A stretch of 64,000 bases of DNA, from contig JADBYA010000057.1 of the NCBI GenBank assembly GCA_020403245.1, forward strand, positions 24,095 to 88,094. The letters run 5' to 3'. A program made the position numbers and the translations under genes. The stretch is from Flavobacterium sp. GTDB lineage: Bacteria; Bacteroidota; Bacteroidia; Flavobacteriales; Flavobacteriaceae. The notes beneath the pieces are model-generated. The model made no database searches, was not told where the DNA came from, and worked only from the letters and a program-made list of their open reading frames with translations. Of the stretch, positions 47,650-58,102 are shown one piece after another. The first letter of the stretch is position 1. Every line of letters starts with the position of its first letter.

Positions 47650-49665
47650 ATGAAAAATCGTATTCTTTATTCAATATTGCTTACTGTTTTTTCTTTTTGC
47701 TTTACTGTTTCGGCAAAGCAAGAGAAATACATCAAACATAGTGTATCTAGTGGAGAAACAGTCAATAGTATTGCTCAAAAATATAGAGTAACACCCTATG
47801 ATATTTTTAAATTAAATCCAGATTCTCAAAATGGAATTAAGTTGAATAGCGTATTGTTGATTCCACCATCAACAATAGAAGTTACCACAAATGCCCCAAG
47901 ACAAACTACTCCAAAACTAAATCCAACTACTCATATAGTTCAACCTAAAGAAACTTTATTTAGTCTTTCAAGACAATACGGAGTAACTGTTGATGCACTA
48001 AAAGAAGCCAACGCTAATTTGTTAAAAGATGGTTTAAAGATTGGTCAAACAATTAAGATTCCTTCCGCTATTGCAACTCAAGAGACTTATGACAAACCTC
48101 CTGTAGAAAAACCAGTTCCTGCACCAAAAGATACCCCAAAAGTAGTGGTGAAAAGTGAACCAAAAGCTGATTCAGCAGTTGGAAATGTTGTTTATCATGT
48201 CATTGAACCTAAGGAAACTAAATATGGAATTTCCAAAAAATATGGTATGACTATTTCAGAATTAGAGCGATTGAATCCACAAATAGTAAATGATTTTCCT
48301 GTAGGTTTAAAACTTGTAGTGTCGGGTAACGCTCCATCAACTAGTGAAACGATTACTCCAGTTGTCGTTAAACCAGCAACAGAAAGCACTAAAAAATACT
48401 TGCAAGAATATGTAGTCAAACCTAAAGAAACTATTGCAAGTATTGCCAATGATTTTGGTATATCGGAAACGGAATTAATTCAATTGAATCCTGAACTTAA
48501 AAAAGGAATTAAACTCGGAATGATTTTACGTGTTCCAATGGTCCAGAAAACCAATGTCCCCAAAAAAGAACAAGGAAATTTATTGAAAAGTTTAAACACA
48601 AATGCGAGGAAACAACTCGCATTACTTTTGCCGTTTAATATCACTAAAATAGAAAGTGACACGGTTAATTCTACTCAAACAAGATTAAAGAAAGATAAGT
48701 TTCTCAATTTGACATTAGATTTTTATTCGGGTGCTTTGATGGCTATAGACTCTGCACGAGTGCTAGGGATGAATGTAGCTATTAAAATTTTGGATTCTCA
48801 AGAAACAAAGAATTCTTCCAATGTTGTTAACTTGTTTCAACAGAATAATTTGGGTGCTATGGATGTAGTTATTGGACCGTTTTATCAATCCAATGTAGAG
48901 AAATTAGCAGAAATTCTTGAGCCAACAAAAACGCCTGTTATTTCACCATTATCAAAAGAAATTGGGAAAAAATATTCCAATTTATACCAATCCATGCCAA
49001 GCATTGATGTATTGCGAAATTCTATTTTTGAATACATGAAAGCTAAAGACGGAAATATTATAGCTGTAGTTGATTCTAAAAAAGGAAGTATTAAACAGTA
49101 TATTCAAGATAATCATAAGAACACTAAGCTTGTTGGGCTAAGCGCAAAAAACTCTTTTGTTGCTGATAGTTTGAAAGTTCATTTGTTGAAAAATAAAATG
49201 AATTATGTCATTATTGCCTCAGAAAGTACAGGCATGATTTTGTCTTCAACTTCAGCAATGTTGGCCCTCCAAAAGGAATATCAGGTTCAAATGGTGATTA
49301 TGGAACCTAATGAAACACTAGATTTTGAAGAAATTTCTTTAACAAGATTGACTAATCTTAAATTATTATATCCTTCCCTCTCTAGGCCAAATGAAACCGA
49401 AGAAGCAAATCAGTTTGATCGAAAGTATAAAAAAATAAATAAAATATTACCTAATCAATATGCTATCAGGGGTTTTGATGTGACATTTGATACTTTACTT
49501 CGTTTGTCACAAGAAAAAACATTTGAAGAAACAATACAGACAACCTCAACAAATCAAATCGAAAATAAATTTGATTATGTTCAAAACACAACCTATGGTT
49601 ATTCAAATCAAGGAATTTATATTCTCTATTACGATACCGATTTAACCATAAAAGAAGCATTATAA
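47650..49665 (+). CDS. Exported multi-LysM protein with periplasmic-binding-protein-like domain
   Basis: This 671-residue protein has a signal peptide (about residues 1-22) and four LysM modules starting near residues 28, 94, 186 and 255 (motifs such as HSVSSGETVNSIAQKYRV, HIVQPKETLFSLSRQYGV, HVIEPKETKYGISKKYGM and YVVKPKETIASIANDFGI), joined by Pro/Lys/Thr linkers. From about residue 315 a type I periplasmic-binding fold follows (LALLLPFNI, LDFYSGALMAID, VVIGPFYQSNVEKLA). LysM binds peptidoglycan. The ligand of the second domain is unknown. Its stop overlaps the OsmC start by one base. Confidence 0.85.
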   Translation: MKNRILYSILLTVFSFCFTVSAKQEKYIKHSVSSGETVNSIAQKYRVTPYDIFKLNPDSQNGIKLNSVLLIPPSTIEVTTNAPRQTTPKLNPTTHIVQPKETLFSLSRQYGVTVDALKEANANLLKDGLKIGQTIKIPSAIATQETYDKPPVEKPVPAPKDTPKVVVKSEPKADSAVGNVVYHVIEPKETKYGISKKYGMTISELERLNPQIVNDFPVGLKLVVSGNAPSTSETITPVVVKPATESTKKYLQEYVVKPKETIASIANDFGISETELIQLNPELKKGIKLGMILRVPMVQKTNVPKKEQGNLLKSLNTNARKQLALLLPFNITKIESDTVNSTQTRLKKDKFLNLTLDFYSGALMAIDSARVLGMNVAIKILDSQETKNSSNVVNLFQQNNLGAMDVVIGPFYQSNVEKLAEILEPTKTPVISPLSKEIGKKYSNLYQSMPSIDVLRNSIFEYMKAKDGNIIAVVDSKKGSIKQYIQDNHKNTKLVGLSAKNSFVADSLKVHLLKNKMNYVIIASESTGMILSSTSAMLALQKEYQVQMVIMEPNETLDFEEISLTRLTNLKLLYPSLSRPNETEEANQFDRKYKKINKILPNQYAIRGFDVTFDTLLRLSQEKTFEETIQTTSTNQIENKFDYVQNTTYGYSNQGIYILYYDTDLTIKEAL

Positions 49666-50072
49666 TGGCAACATCAAAAGTAACGTATCTAGGAGATTTA
49701 AGAACATCTTCTATTCATTTACAATCCGGAAGCGTAATTATTTCGGATGCCCCTCTTGACAATAATGGTAAAGGTGAATCATTTTCTCCAACGGACACTG
49801 TAGCCAATGGTTTGGCTAGTTGTATGTTTACCGTAATGGGTATCAAGGCAAATGAAATGAATGTAGATTTCTCAGGTTCAACAGCAGAGGTAACTAAAGT
49901 GATGGCTGCCGAACCACGACGAATTTCTGAAATTCATGTGATTTTCAATATGAATTTGGAAGCGGATGAAAAAACGAAAACGATTTTAGAACGAACTGCA
50001 CTGACTTGTCCAGTTCACTTTAGTTTGCATCCTGATATCAAAAGGGAAATTGTTTTTAATTGGAAGGAATAG
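49665..50072 (+). CDS. OsmC/Ohr-family peroxide-reducing protein
   Basis: The 135-residue protein shows the OsmC fold with its two reactive cysteines in LASCMFTVMG near residues 51-60 and LTCPVHFSLHP near 109-119. These reduce organic hydroperoxides. It is cotranscribed with the LysM protein gene (TAATG overlap). An inverted repeat starts right after its stop. Confidence 0.88.
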   Translation: MATSKVTYLGDLRTSSIHLQSGSVIISDAPLDNNGKGESFSPTDTVANGLASCMFTVMGIKANEMNVDFSGSTAEVTKVMAAEPRRISEIHVIFNMNLEADEKTKTILERTALTCPVHFSLHPDIKREIVFNWKE

Positions 50073-50230
50073 GTTGCGAGTTCCGAGTTTAAGATTTTTG
50101 AATTTCAAACAGTATAAAGTAATTGTTTTAATAAAAAATGAAAGTGATTTATTAAAGTACATTAATCATTGTTAAAAATAAAATAATCATAACCCGAAAC
50201 CTGAAACTCGAAACTCGGAACTCGCAACCT
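50071..50230. repeat. 160-bp element bounded by perfect 20-bp inverted repeats
   Basis: AGGTTGCGAGTTCCGAGTTT (50071-50090) is the exact inverse complement of 50211-50230, with 120 bp of AT-rich DNA between. The left arm begins at the end of the OsmC gene, and the right arm ends inside the conserved N-terminal region of the DUF3820 gene. The inner flank of the right arm also holds CCCGAAACCTGAAACTCG, the GAAAC-type word seen before other genes. It resembles a small non-autonomous palindromic element, but no target-site duplication is obvious. Confidence 0.8.
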
Positions 50231-50235
50231 TTTCA

Positions 50236-50469
50236 ATTAACGACCAACAAAAATCCCTCATCAAACTCGCACACACCAAAATGCCTTTCGGCAAATATGA
50301 AGGGTATTATCTTATCGATTTACCAGAATACTATGTAGTTTGGTACAGCAATAAAGGATTTCCAAAAGGACAACTCGGCGAGCAACTACAACTTGTTTAT
50401 GAACTCAAATTAAACGGTTTAGAAGAGTTGGTTCGTAATATCAAAAAGCAATATCCTGAGAGAGATTAA
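50236..50469 (+). CDS. DUF3820-family small protein with an unusual or lost start
   Basis: From the ATG at 50281 the frame encodes 62 residues (MPFGKYEGYYLIDLPEYYVVWYSNKG...), recognisable as DUF3820. The same frame is open upstream and reads SLIKLAHTKMPFGKY, which as I recall the family belongs to the conserved N-terminus. No ATG, GTG or TTG exists between the upstream stops and this segment. ATT at 50236 is the nearest tolerable start, and the inverted repeat ends 5 bp before it. Either a rare start is used, or only the shorter form is made from 50281. Function unknown. Confidence 0.6.
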   Translation: MNDQQKSLIKLAHTKMPFGKYEGYYLIDLPEYYVVWYSNKGFPKGQLGEQLQLVYELKLNGLEELVRNIKKQYPERD

Positions 50470-50479
50470 TAGTTTCTAA

Positions 50480-52222
<1,743 letters not shown>

Positions 52223-52267
52223 TGCTGATTGATTAATGCCTATTGTTTATAGCTTAAATTTATACTA

Positions 52268-54160
52268 ATGGAAGAAAAGAAATTTGATTTAAATTCGATT
52301 ATCGGTTTTGCTTTAATCTTTGTTATTATCCTTTGGATGATGTATAACAATAGAGAAAATGAGGTAATAGAACAAAACAAAGCCAAAACAGAAAAGGCAG
52401 CAGAGAAAAAAGCAAAAGCAACAACAACCAAAGAAGTTGCCAACACTATTACTGATACAACAGTTGCAGATTCAGATAAAGTTCTAAAGTTGCAAGAAAC
52501 TATGGGAAGTTTTGCTTACTCGGCAACTTTGCCTTCTGCCAAAGAAGATTTCACAACTATTGAAAATGAACTAATAAAGTTAAAAATCGCCAATAAAGGC
52601 GGTTTTATTGCTGAGGCAACTTTAAAAAAGTACAAGAAGTTTGATAAAAATTCCAAAGAATTGGTGGAGTTGATTAAAAACAACAATGCCAATTTCAATT
52701 TGCAATTGCAAACCAAAGACAATAGAGTTTTGAACACCAAAGATTTGTTTTTTGAACCAACACTTTCAAAAGTTGGAGAAAATCAAATTTTGTCTATGAA
52801 ATTAAAAGCAGGAGCAAATTCCTATTTGGAATACAAATACGTATTAAAGCCAAAGCAATACATGCTCGATTTTGATATTCAATCACAAGGATTGATTTCG
52901 GTTTTAAACACTTCAAATGTTGCCGATTTGCAATGGGATTTGAAAACTTATCGCAACGAAAAAAGTATCTCGTATGAAAATCGTTATGCTGAAATTTATT
53001 ATGAAAATGAAGGAAAAGTTGATTATGCTGGTCTTGGCAAACAAGAGGATGAAACGCTTGAGAAGGCAACTTTTATTGCCTATAAGCAGCATTTTTTCAG
53101 TTCCATCCTTTTATCTCAAACACCTATAGAAAATGTTAAATTGAGTTCTACAGATTTGGTAAACGATGAAAAAATAGATACTGTTTTTACCAAAAATTTC
53201 AAATCAACAATGCCATTAGCATTTAAAAATGGTGAATTGGATTATAAAATGAATTGGTATTTAGGACCAACAGATTATAGAATATTAAATAAGTACGATA
53301 AAAATATAGAAGAAATTGTTCCTCTGGGTTGGGGGATTTTTGGTTGGATTAATAAATTCATTTTTGTGCCGCTTTTTGGATTCTTAAGCTCGTTTATGGC
53401 ATTAGGGATAGCCATTATTATCTTTACTATTTTGATTAAAATAGCCATGTCGCCTATCACTTTCAAGTCGTTTTTATCTCAAGCTAAGATGAAAGTTTTA
53501 CGTCCTGAGATTACCGAAATTGGCGAAAAATTTTCAAAAGACCCAATGAAAAAACAACAGGAAACAATGAAATTATACAACAAAGCGGGTGTGAATCCTA
53601 TGGCTGGTTGTGTGCCTGCATTGATTCAAATTCCGTTTATGTATGCTTCGTTTCAGTTTTTTCCATCAGCTATTGAGCTAAGACAAAAAGGATTTCTTTG
53701 GGCTGATGATTTGTCTTCTTTTGATGAGATATACAAATTGCCATTTCATATTCCTATTTATGGCGATCACATTAGTTTGTTTCCAATATTAGCTTCTATT
53801 GCTATTTTCTTTTATATGAAAATGACCTCTGGAGATCAAATGATGGCGCAACCTCAACAAGAAGGAATGCCAGATATGGCAAAAATCATGAAAATCATGA
53901 TTTATCTTTCCCCAATCATGATGTTGTTGTTTTTTAATAATTATGGTTCAGGATTGAGTTTGTATAACTTTATTTCCAACCTGATTACTATTGGTATTAT
54001 GATTGTTATCAAAAGATATTTTATCAATAGCGATAAAATTCATGCTCAAATTCAGGAGAATAAAACGAAACCAAAAACAGAAAGCAAGTTTCAAAGGAAA
54101 ATGCGAGAAATGATGGAACAAGCTGAAGCACAAAAACAAATTCAAAAAAAGAAGAAATAA
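52268..54160 (+). CDS. yidC: Membrane protein insertase YidC
   Basis: The 630-residue protein has an N-terminal transmembrane helix (about 12-28), a large periplasmic beta domain (about 70-345) and the conserved insertase core with five membrane segments (from about 355), including PITFKSFLSQAKMKVLRPEI and GVNPMAGCVPALIQIPF. The C-terminal tail is Lys/Gln-rich, as in the long Gram-negative form. It follows pyrG by 45 bp. Confidence 0.96.
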   Translation: MEEKKFDLNSIIGFALIFVIILWMMYNNRENEVIEQNKAKTEKAAEKKAKATTTKEVANTITDTTVADSDKVLKLQETMGSFAYSATLPSAKEDFTTIENELIKLKIANKGGFIAEATLKKYKKFDKNSKELVELIKNNNANFNLQLQTKDNRVLNTKDLFFEPTLSKVGENQILSMKLKAGANSYLEYKYVLKPKQYMLDFDIQSQGLISVLNTSNVADLQWDLKTYRNEKSISYENRYAEIYYENEGKVDYAGLGKQEDETLEKATFIAYKQHFFSSILLSQTPIENVKLSSTDLVNDEKIDTVFTKNFKSTMPLAFKNGELDYKMNWYLGPTDYRILNKYDKNIEEIVPLGWGIFGWINKFIFVPLFGFLSSFMALGIAIIIFTILIKIAMSPITFKSFLSQAKMKVLRPEITEIGEKFSKDPMKKQQETMKLYNKAGVNPMAGCVPALIQIPFMYASFQFFPSAIELRQKGFLWADDLSSFDEIYKLPFHIPIYGDHISLFPILASIAIFFYMKMTSGDQMMAQPQQEGMPDMAKIMKIMIYLSPIMMLLFFNNYGSGLSLYNFISNLITIGIMIVIKRYFINSDKIHAQIQENKTKPKTESKFQRKMREMMEQAEAQKQIQKKKK

Positions 54161-54234
54161 TATTTGAGTAATTCATTTTCAAGACTCTGTTTGAAATCCT
54201 ATCTTTAAACAGAGTTTTTAATTTCTATAAAGTC

Positions 54235-55035
54235 ATGAAAGTCTTAATTGTTGGTTATGGTAATATGGGTAAAACCTATGCTAATAGTTTTATTAGTTCA
54301 AGATTTATTAAGCCCGATGATATTCATGTATTGGTTAGAAATAGTAGTTTTCTAGCTTTAGAAAATGGTATTTCAGTAGCAAATATTTCAACTATTGCTT
54401 CAGAAAAAATTGGTGATTTTGATATTGTAATTTTAGCAGTTAAACCTCAGGATTTTGCTGTTTTGGCAGCATCCATAAAGCCCTATTTGAAAGATAATCA
54501 GATTATTTTTTCAGTTATGGCTGGAATTACTTTAGCCAAATTGGAAGAACAACTTTCTTGTTCAAAAGTGGTTCGTTCAATGCCCAATATCCCAACACAA
54601 ATAGGAATGGGAATGACGGTTTTTACCGCTTCTGTCAATGTTGATAGAAAAGAATTGTTTATCATACAAAATTTAATCAACACCACAGGAAAATCGGTTT
54701 ATGTAGAAAATGAAAAATTGATTGATGCTGCTACAGCCATTTCGGGAAGTGGTCCAGCTTATGTTTTTTATTTTATGCAATCCATGATTAAAGCGGCTGT
54801 TGATTTAGGGTTCAACGAATCGGAGGCTGAATTATTAGTCAATCAAACGTTTATGGGTTCGGTTGCTATCCAAAATAGTTATTCGTTATCCAATGAACAA
54901 TGGATTGCAAAAGTTGCTTCTAAAGGTGGAACTACCGAACGGGCACTTCAAGTTTTTGAGAAAGGCACTTTGGAAGAAACGATAGTTGATGCCGTTAAAG
55001 CTGCCAATGATTGGGCGTTAGAGTTAGGGAAATAA
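54235..55035 (+). CDS. proC: Pyrroline-5-carboxylate reductase
   Basis: ProC makes proline from P5C with NAD(P)H. The 266-residue protein has the Rossmann motif VGYGNMGKTYANSF near 6-19, VVRSMPNIPTQIGMGMT near 110-126 and the signature SGSGPAYVFYFMQSMIKAAVDLG near 162-184. Its last 260 bp have a decayed copy at 56325-56583, beyond the first fasciclin gene. Confidence 0.96.
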   Translation: MKVLIVGYGNMGKTYANSFISSRFIKPDDIHVLVRNSSFLALENGISVANISTIASEKIGDFDIVILAVKPQDFAVLAASIKPYLKDNQIIFSVMAGITLAKLEEQLSCSKVVRSMPNIPTQIGMGMTVFTASVNVDRKELFIIQNLINTTGKSVYVENEKLIDAATAISGSGPAYVFYFMQSMIKAAVDLGFNESEAELLVNQTFMGSVAIQNSYSLSNEQWIAKVASKGGTTERALQVFEKGTLEETIVDAVKAANDWALELGK

Positions 55036-55040
55036 AAAAA

Positions 55041-55064
55041 ACCGCCTCAGTTTTGAGACGGCTT
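55041..55064 (-). terminator. Shared hairpin between proC and the first fasciclin gene
   Basis: CCGCCTCA pairs with TGAGACGG (one mismatch) around GTTT. On the minus strand the stem is followed by a run of eight T, so it is a good terminator for the fasciclin gene and a weaker one for proC. Confidence 0.75.
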
Positions 55065-55089
55065 CTTTCTTTACAGAAATCATTATTTA

Positions 55090-56097
55090 TTATAACACAG
55101 GTTTCAATACTTTATTTACTCCATGGATTACACCGTTTGAAGCTTGAATATCAGCTTGGAAAACTCGAGATAAATTATTTGCAGTATCTCTAATATCTAC
55201 AGTACCTGTTCCCAGAATTACAGTTACATTTTGTACTGGACTTGTAAACATAGGAACCACTTGATTATTCGTCAATTGACTTGAACGAACATTTCCAGCT
55301 GTGGTAACATGATATTGCAATACTTTTGTCACGTTAGCTGCTGTAACTGCAGTACCAGTTAAAAAACCAGTTCCCGTGGTAGCAGCTGTAAAAGCAGCGT
55401 TGTTTGGCGCAAATAAAGTTGCTGGAGCAGCAGCAGTTAAACCATTTAATGCGGTTAATACTGCACTTTGATTTCCGAAAGTACCACTTGTGCTTGTTAC
55501 CACCGCCTGTAAAGTATCAAATTCAGGGTTGTCAACTACATGATCAACTAGAGTTGGAATTTGAATAACTCTATTAACAATGTGAATAACACCATTACTT
55601 GCATCCACATCGGCAGTGGTAACCACAGCTCCTTTGCTGTCAACACCTCCGTTTAGTGTTACAGTTGCTCCAGCTTTTTGAACAAACATACTGATAGTTG
55701 GTGCATTGGTAGTTGCGTTTATTGGTGATAATGTAGAAGCATATGTTGCAGCGGGAATAGCAGTGCTCTTTATCTCTGAACCAATAACATGGTTTAATAA
55801 AATGGCTTTAAGTACATTAACATCAACATTATTCACAGTAACATTAGCACCAAGCGAAGTGAAAAATGTTGTAAACGCAGCATTTGTTGGAGCAAAAACA
55901 GTATATTGCCCTGAACCATCTAAAGTGCCAGCTAGATTAGTACGGGTAAGTGCAGTAACCAAAATTGATAAATCTGGATTGGCAACAGCAATGTCTGTAA
56001 TTGTTTGCTGAGCAGGAGTGTTGTTGTCATCATCACTACATGAGAAAATAGTTAAAGATAATAATGCAATTCCGATAATTTTTGAAAATTTTTTCAT
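55090..56097 (-). CDS. Fasciclin-domain lipoprotein, two domains
   Basis: The preferred start at 56097 gives 335 residues beginning MKKFSKIIGIALLSLTIFSC, a lipoprotein signal with the acylated Cys at residue 20. The acidic SDDDN directly after it resembles the surface-export signal of Bacteroidota lipoproteins. Two FAS1 domains follow (about 35-180 and 185-335), each with a YTVFAPTNAAF/LFAPNNAAF motif and an NGVIH(I/G)VN ending. FAS1 domains mediate adhesion. The longer frame upstream is AT-rich noise. The gene lies between proC and a proC remnant, antiparallel to both. Confidence 0.87.
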   Translation of the reverse strand: MKKFSKIIGIALLSLTIFSCSDDDNNTPAQQTITDIAVANPDLSILVTALTRTNLAGTLDGSGQYTVFAPTNAAFTTFFTSLGANVTVNNVDVNVLKAILLNHVIGSEIKSTAIPAATYASTLSPINATTNAPTISMFVQKAGATVTLNGGVDSKGAVVTTADVDASNGVIHIVNRVIQIPTLVDHVVDNPEFDTLQAVVTSTSGTFGNQSAVLTALNGLTAAAPATLFAPNNAAFTAATTGTGFLTGTAVTAANVTKVLQYHVTTAGNVRSSQLTNNQVVPMFTSPVQNVTVILGTGTVDIRDTANNLSRVFQADIQASNGVIHGVNKVLKPVL

Positions 56098-56324
56098 TGT
56101 TTTTTGTTTTAAATTATTAATTATTTTTTTAATTTTTTTAATGATTACAAAAACAAAAAATGGTTGCGTATTATTTATAAAATAATTTTTTTTTTTTTGA
56201 TTATTACTATATTGTATTGATATTCTTATATATTTTTTTATCACAGAAATGGTATTTTATTTGACAGTCTTCTAATTTGCAAAACCAAATCTATAGACTT
56301 TTACTCCATTGTAGACTAGTTCAT

Positions 56325-56583
56325 ACATTCAATAATTAAAGCAGTATTGTTTTAGGTTTAAACGGATTTGAGCCAAATTATTCCTCAATCAAACGTCTAT
56401 GGTTTTAGTTGCTATCCAAAATAATTATTTGTTATCCAACGTAGAATGGATAAAAAAAGAGCATCCAAAGCCGAAACAATCGAAAGCGCTTTGCAAGCTT
56501 TAGGATTAGGATATATAGAAAATGTAATTATAGATGCTGTAAAAGCGTTTAATAGTAAAAAGGTATTTGAATTGAATCCATAA
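56325..56583 (+). pseudogene. Decayed duplicate of the 3' end of proC
   Basis: This stretch aligns with proC 54775-55035. Shared blocks include ATTAAAGC, TCAATCAAACG, GTTGCTATCCAAAATA, GTTATCCAA and a TAA at the equivalent end. Conceptual translation begins VLVAIQNNYLLSN against SVAIQNSYSLSN in ProC and then breaks up with stops. It is followed by a strong terminator and a second fasciclin gene, reproducing the order proC end, hairpin, antiparallel fasciclin gene. Confidence 0.85.
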
Positions 56584-56617
56584 AAAAAGGGTTGACAAAT
56601 TAAAGTCAACCCTTTTT
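56584..56617. terminator. Bidirectional terminator between the proC remnant and the second fasciclin gene
   Basis: AAAAAGGGTTGAC pairs perfectly with GTCAACCCTTTTT around AAATTAAA, with A- and T-runs on both sides. It occupies the position equivalent to the hairpin after proC, but its sequence differs. Confidence 0.9.
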
Positions 56618-56633
56618 ATTATTAGATTATATT

Positions 56634-57176
56634 TTAGTTTCCTAAATTAGGTAATAAAACAGTATCAATTCTGTGGATAATTCCATTTGTACATCTAATA
56701 TCTCTAGCTCCAATTTCAGAATCAGCAGTTGTTGTGTTGGCATCAATAACAGAGACTGTGGTAACATTTGCAACTGTATCTATATTAATTGTAATATTCT
56801 GACCTTGTAAAGTCGCTGCAGTTTGACCATCAGTCAAACTACTAGATAAAACTCTAGAATTTAAAACATGATATTTAAGCACATCTGTTAATAATGGGAC
56901 AGGAACCTGACTTAATTGAGTGTACCCTAACGAGGTTAATAAACTTGTAAATGCCGCATTATCTGGAGCAAATACTGTGTAGTTCCCTTGTGCTTCAAAA
57001 GTTCCAGTAAGTCCTGTAATTTCTAAAGCTGAAACAAAAGTGCTCAATTCAGGAGTAATTTTTGCAATCTCAGCAATTGAAACCGATTTTAATTTTTTCT
57101 CTTCGATATCAGATGAACAAGAAAAAGCTATAAAAGCTAGAGCAAAAAGCGTAATTTTTTTCATAAAATTTTTCAT
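56634..57176 (-). CDS. Fasciclin-domain lipoprotein, single domain
   Basis: This 180-residue protein (168 if the second Met at 57164 is used) has a lipoprotein signal ending FIAFSC and one FAS1 domain, with YTVFAPDNAAFTSLLTSLGY near 66-85, DVLKYHVLNSRVL and a C-terminal CTNGIIHRIDTVLLP. It is a paralogue of the two-domain gene 0.5 kb downstream. A TATTTTTG box on the minus strand at 57197-57204 may be its promoter. Confidence 0.87.
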   Translation of the reverse strand: MKNFMKKITLFALAFIAFSCSSDIEEKKLKSVSIAEIAKITPELSTFVSALEITGLTGTFEAQGNYTVFAPDNAAFTSLLTSLGYTQLSQVPVPLLTDVLKYHVLNSRVLSSSLTDGQTAATLQGQNITINIDTVANVTTVSVIDANTTTADSEIGARDIRCTNGIIHRIDTVLLPNLGN

Positions 57177-57310
57177 ATGGTTTAGTTTAATTTTTTCAAA
57201 AATAAAAAATATTTCATAAAGTATCTAATAAAAATAAAAAAAATATTTTTTTTGAATACATTGACATACAATTTTTAAATTTACTTTCACTAAATACTAT
57301 TTAAACACAT

Positions 57311-57340
57311 TTTGCGTTATGAGTAATAGTATTACATTTG
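57311..57340 (+). promoter_or_regulatory. Promoter of the MORN/YwqK-like gene
   Basis: TTTG at 57311-57314, an 18-bp spacer and TACATTTG at 57333-57340 match both consensus boxes. The preferred ATG is at 57360. Confidence 0.75.
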
Positions 57341-57359
57341 TTTTGTGATTTTATTTATT

Positions 57360-58061
57360 ATGAAGTATTTTATTTTTTTAGTATTTACCTCATTATCATT
57401 ATTGGCTCAAGATTATAATAAAATTGATGCTAATGGTAAGAAACACGGTTTATGGAAAGGTATTTATGGAGAATCAAAAAGGCCTCGCTATGAAGGAACT
57501 TTTGAGCACGGTAAAGAAATTGGTTTATTCAAATTTTTTGATGATACCAAAGCAGGAACCGTGATTGCAACAAGAGAGTTTAATAAAAAAGATAATTCAT
57601 GCTATACAATTTTTTATAATCAAAAAAATAACAAAGTCAGCGAAGGAAAAGTCATCAATAAACAATTTGAAGGCGAATGGAAATTTTACCATGAAGACTC
57701 TCCAGCTATCATGACTATAGAACAATACAAAAACGGCAAGCTAACAGGTGTTAGAAAAGTATTTTACAAAAGTGGAAAGATAGCGGAAGAAAAAACATAC
57801 CAAGATGGGATTAAAAACGGTGTTTATAAAAAGTATGCTGAAAATGATGTTGTTCTGGAAGAAACTATCTATGTTAATGGTGAATATGATGGATTAGCAA
57901 TTTTTAGAAATCCAGATAATCAAATTGTTGGTCAAGGACTTTTTAAAAACGGCAAGAAAGTTGGTATGTGGAAACTTCTTGAAAAAGGAAAGTTGGTTGA
58001 TGTTAACATGAATAAACAAGGAAAGAAATTCCAAAAAAGAGTTAAACCACTAGAAGAATAA
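57360..58061 (+). CDS. Exported MORN-repeat (YwqK-like) protein
   Basis: The ATG at 57360 gives 233 residues with a signal peptide (MKYFIFLVFTSLSLLAQ). The upstream GTG in frame is less likely. The mature part is a series of MORN-like units of the form G(L/E)WKxY/FY (HGLWKGIYGE, FEGEWKFYHE, LTGVRKVFYKSGK, KNGVYKKYAEN, VGMWKLLEKGK). Such proteins are common in Bacteroidota; the YwqK antitoxin label in databases is an over-interpretation. It is 41 bp upstream of mnmA. Confidence 0.8.
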   Translation: MKYFIFLVFTSLSLLAQDYNKIDANGKKHGLWKGIYGESKRPRYEGTFEHGKEIGLFKFFDDTKAGTVIATREFNKKDNSCYTIFYNQKNNKVSEGKVINKQFEGEWKFYHEDSPAIMTIEQYKNGKLTGVRKVFYKSGKIAEEKTYQDGIKNGVYKKYAENDVVLEETIYVNGEYDGLAIFRNPDNQIVGQGLFKNGKKVGMWKLLEKGKLVDVNMNKQGKKFQKRVKPLEE

Positions 58062-58102
58062 TAATTAATCAAGTAATTTTGCAACAAAACAGTTGCTAAA
58101 AA

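Noticed and set aside
56098..56244. N-terminal extension of the two-domain fasciclin protein
   Set aside because: The extra 49 residues are Ile/Lys/Asn noise from AT-rich DNA and would place the lipoprotein signal internally.
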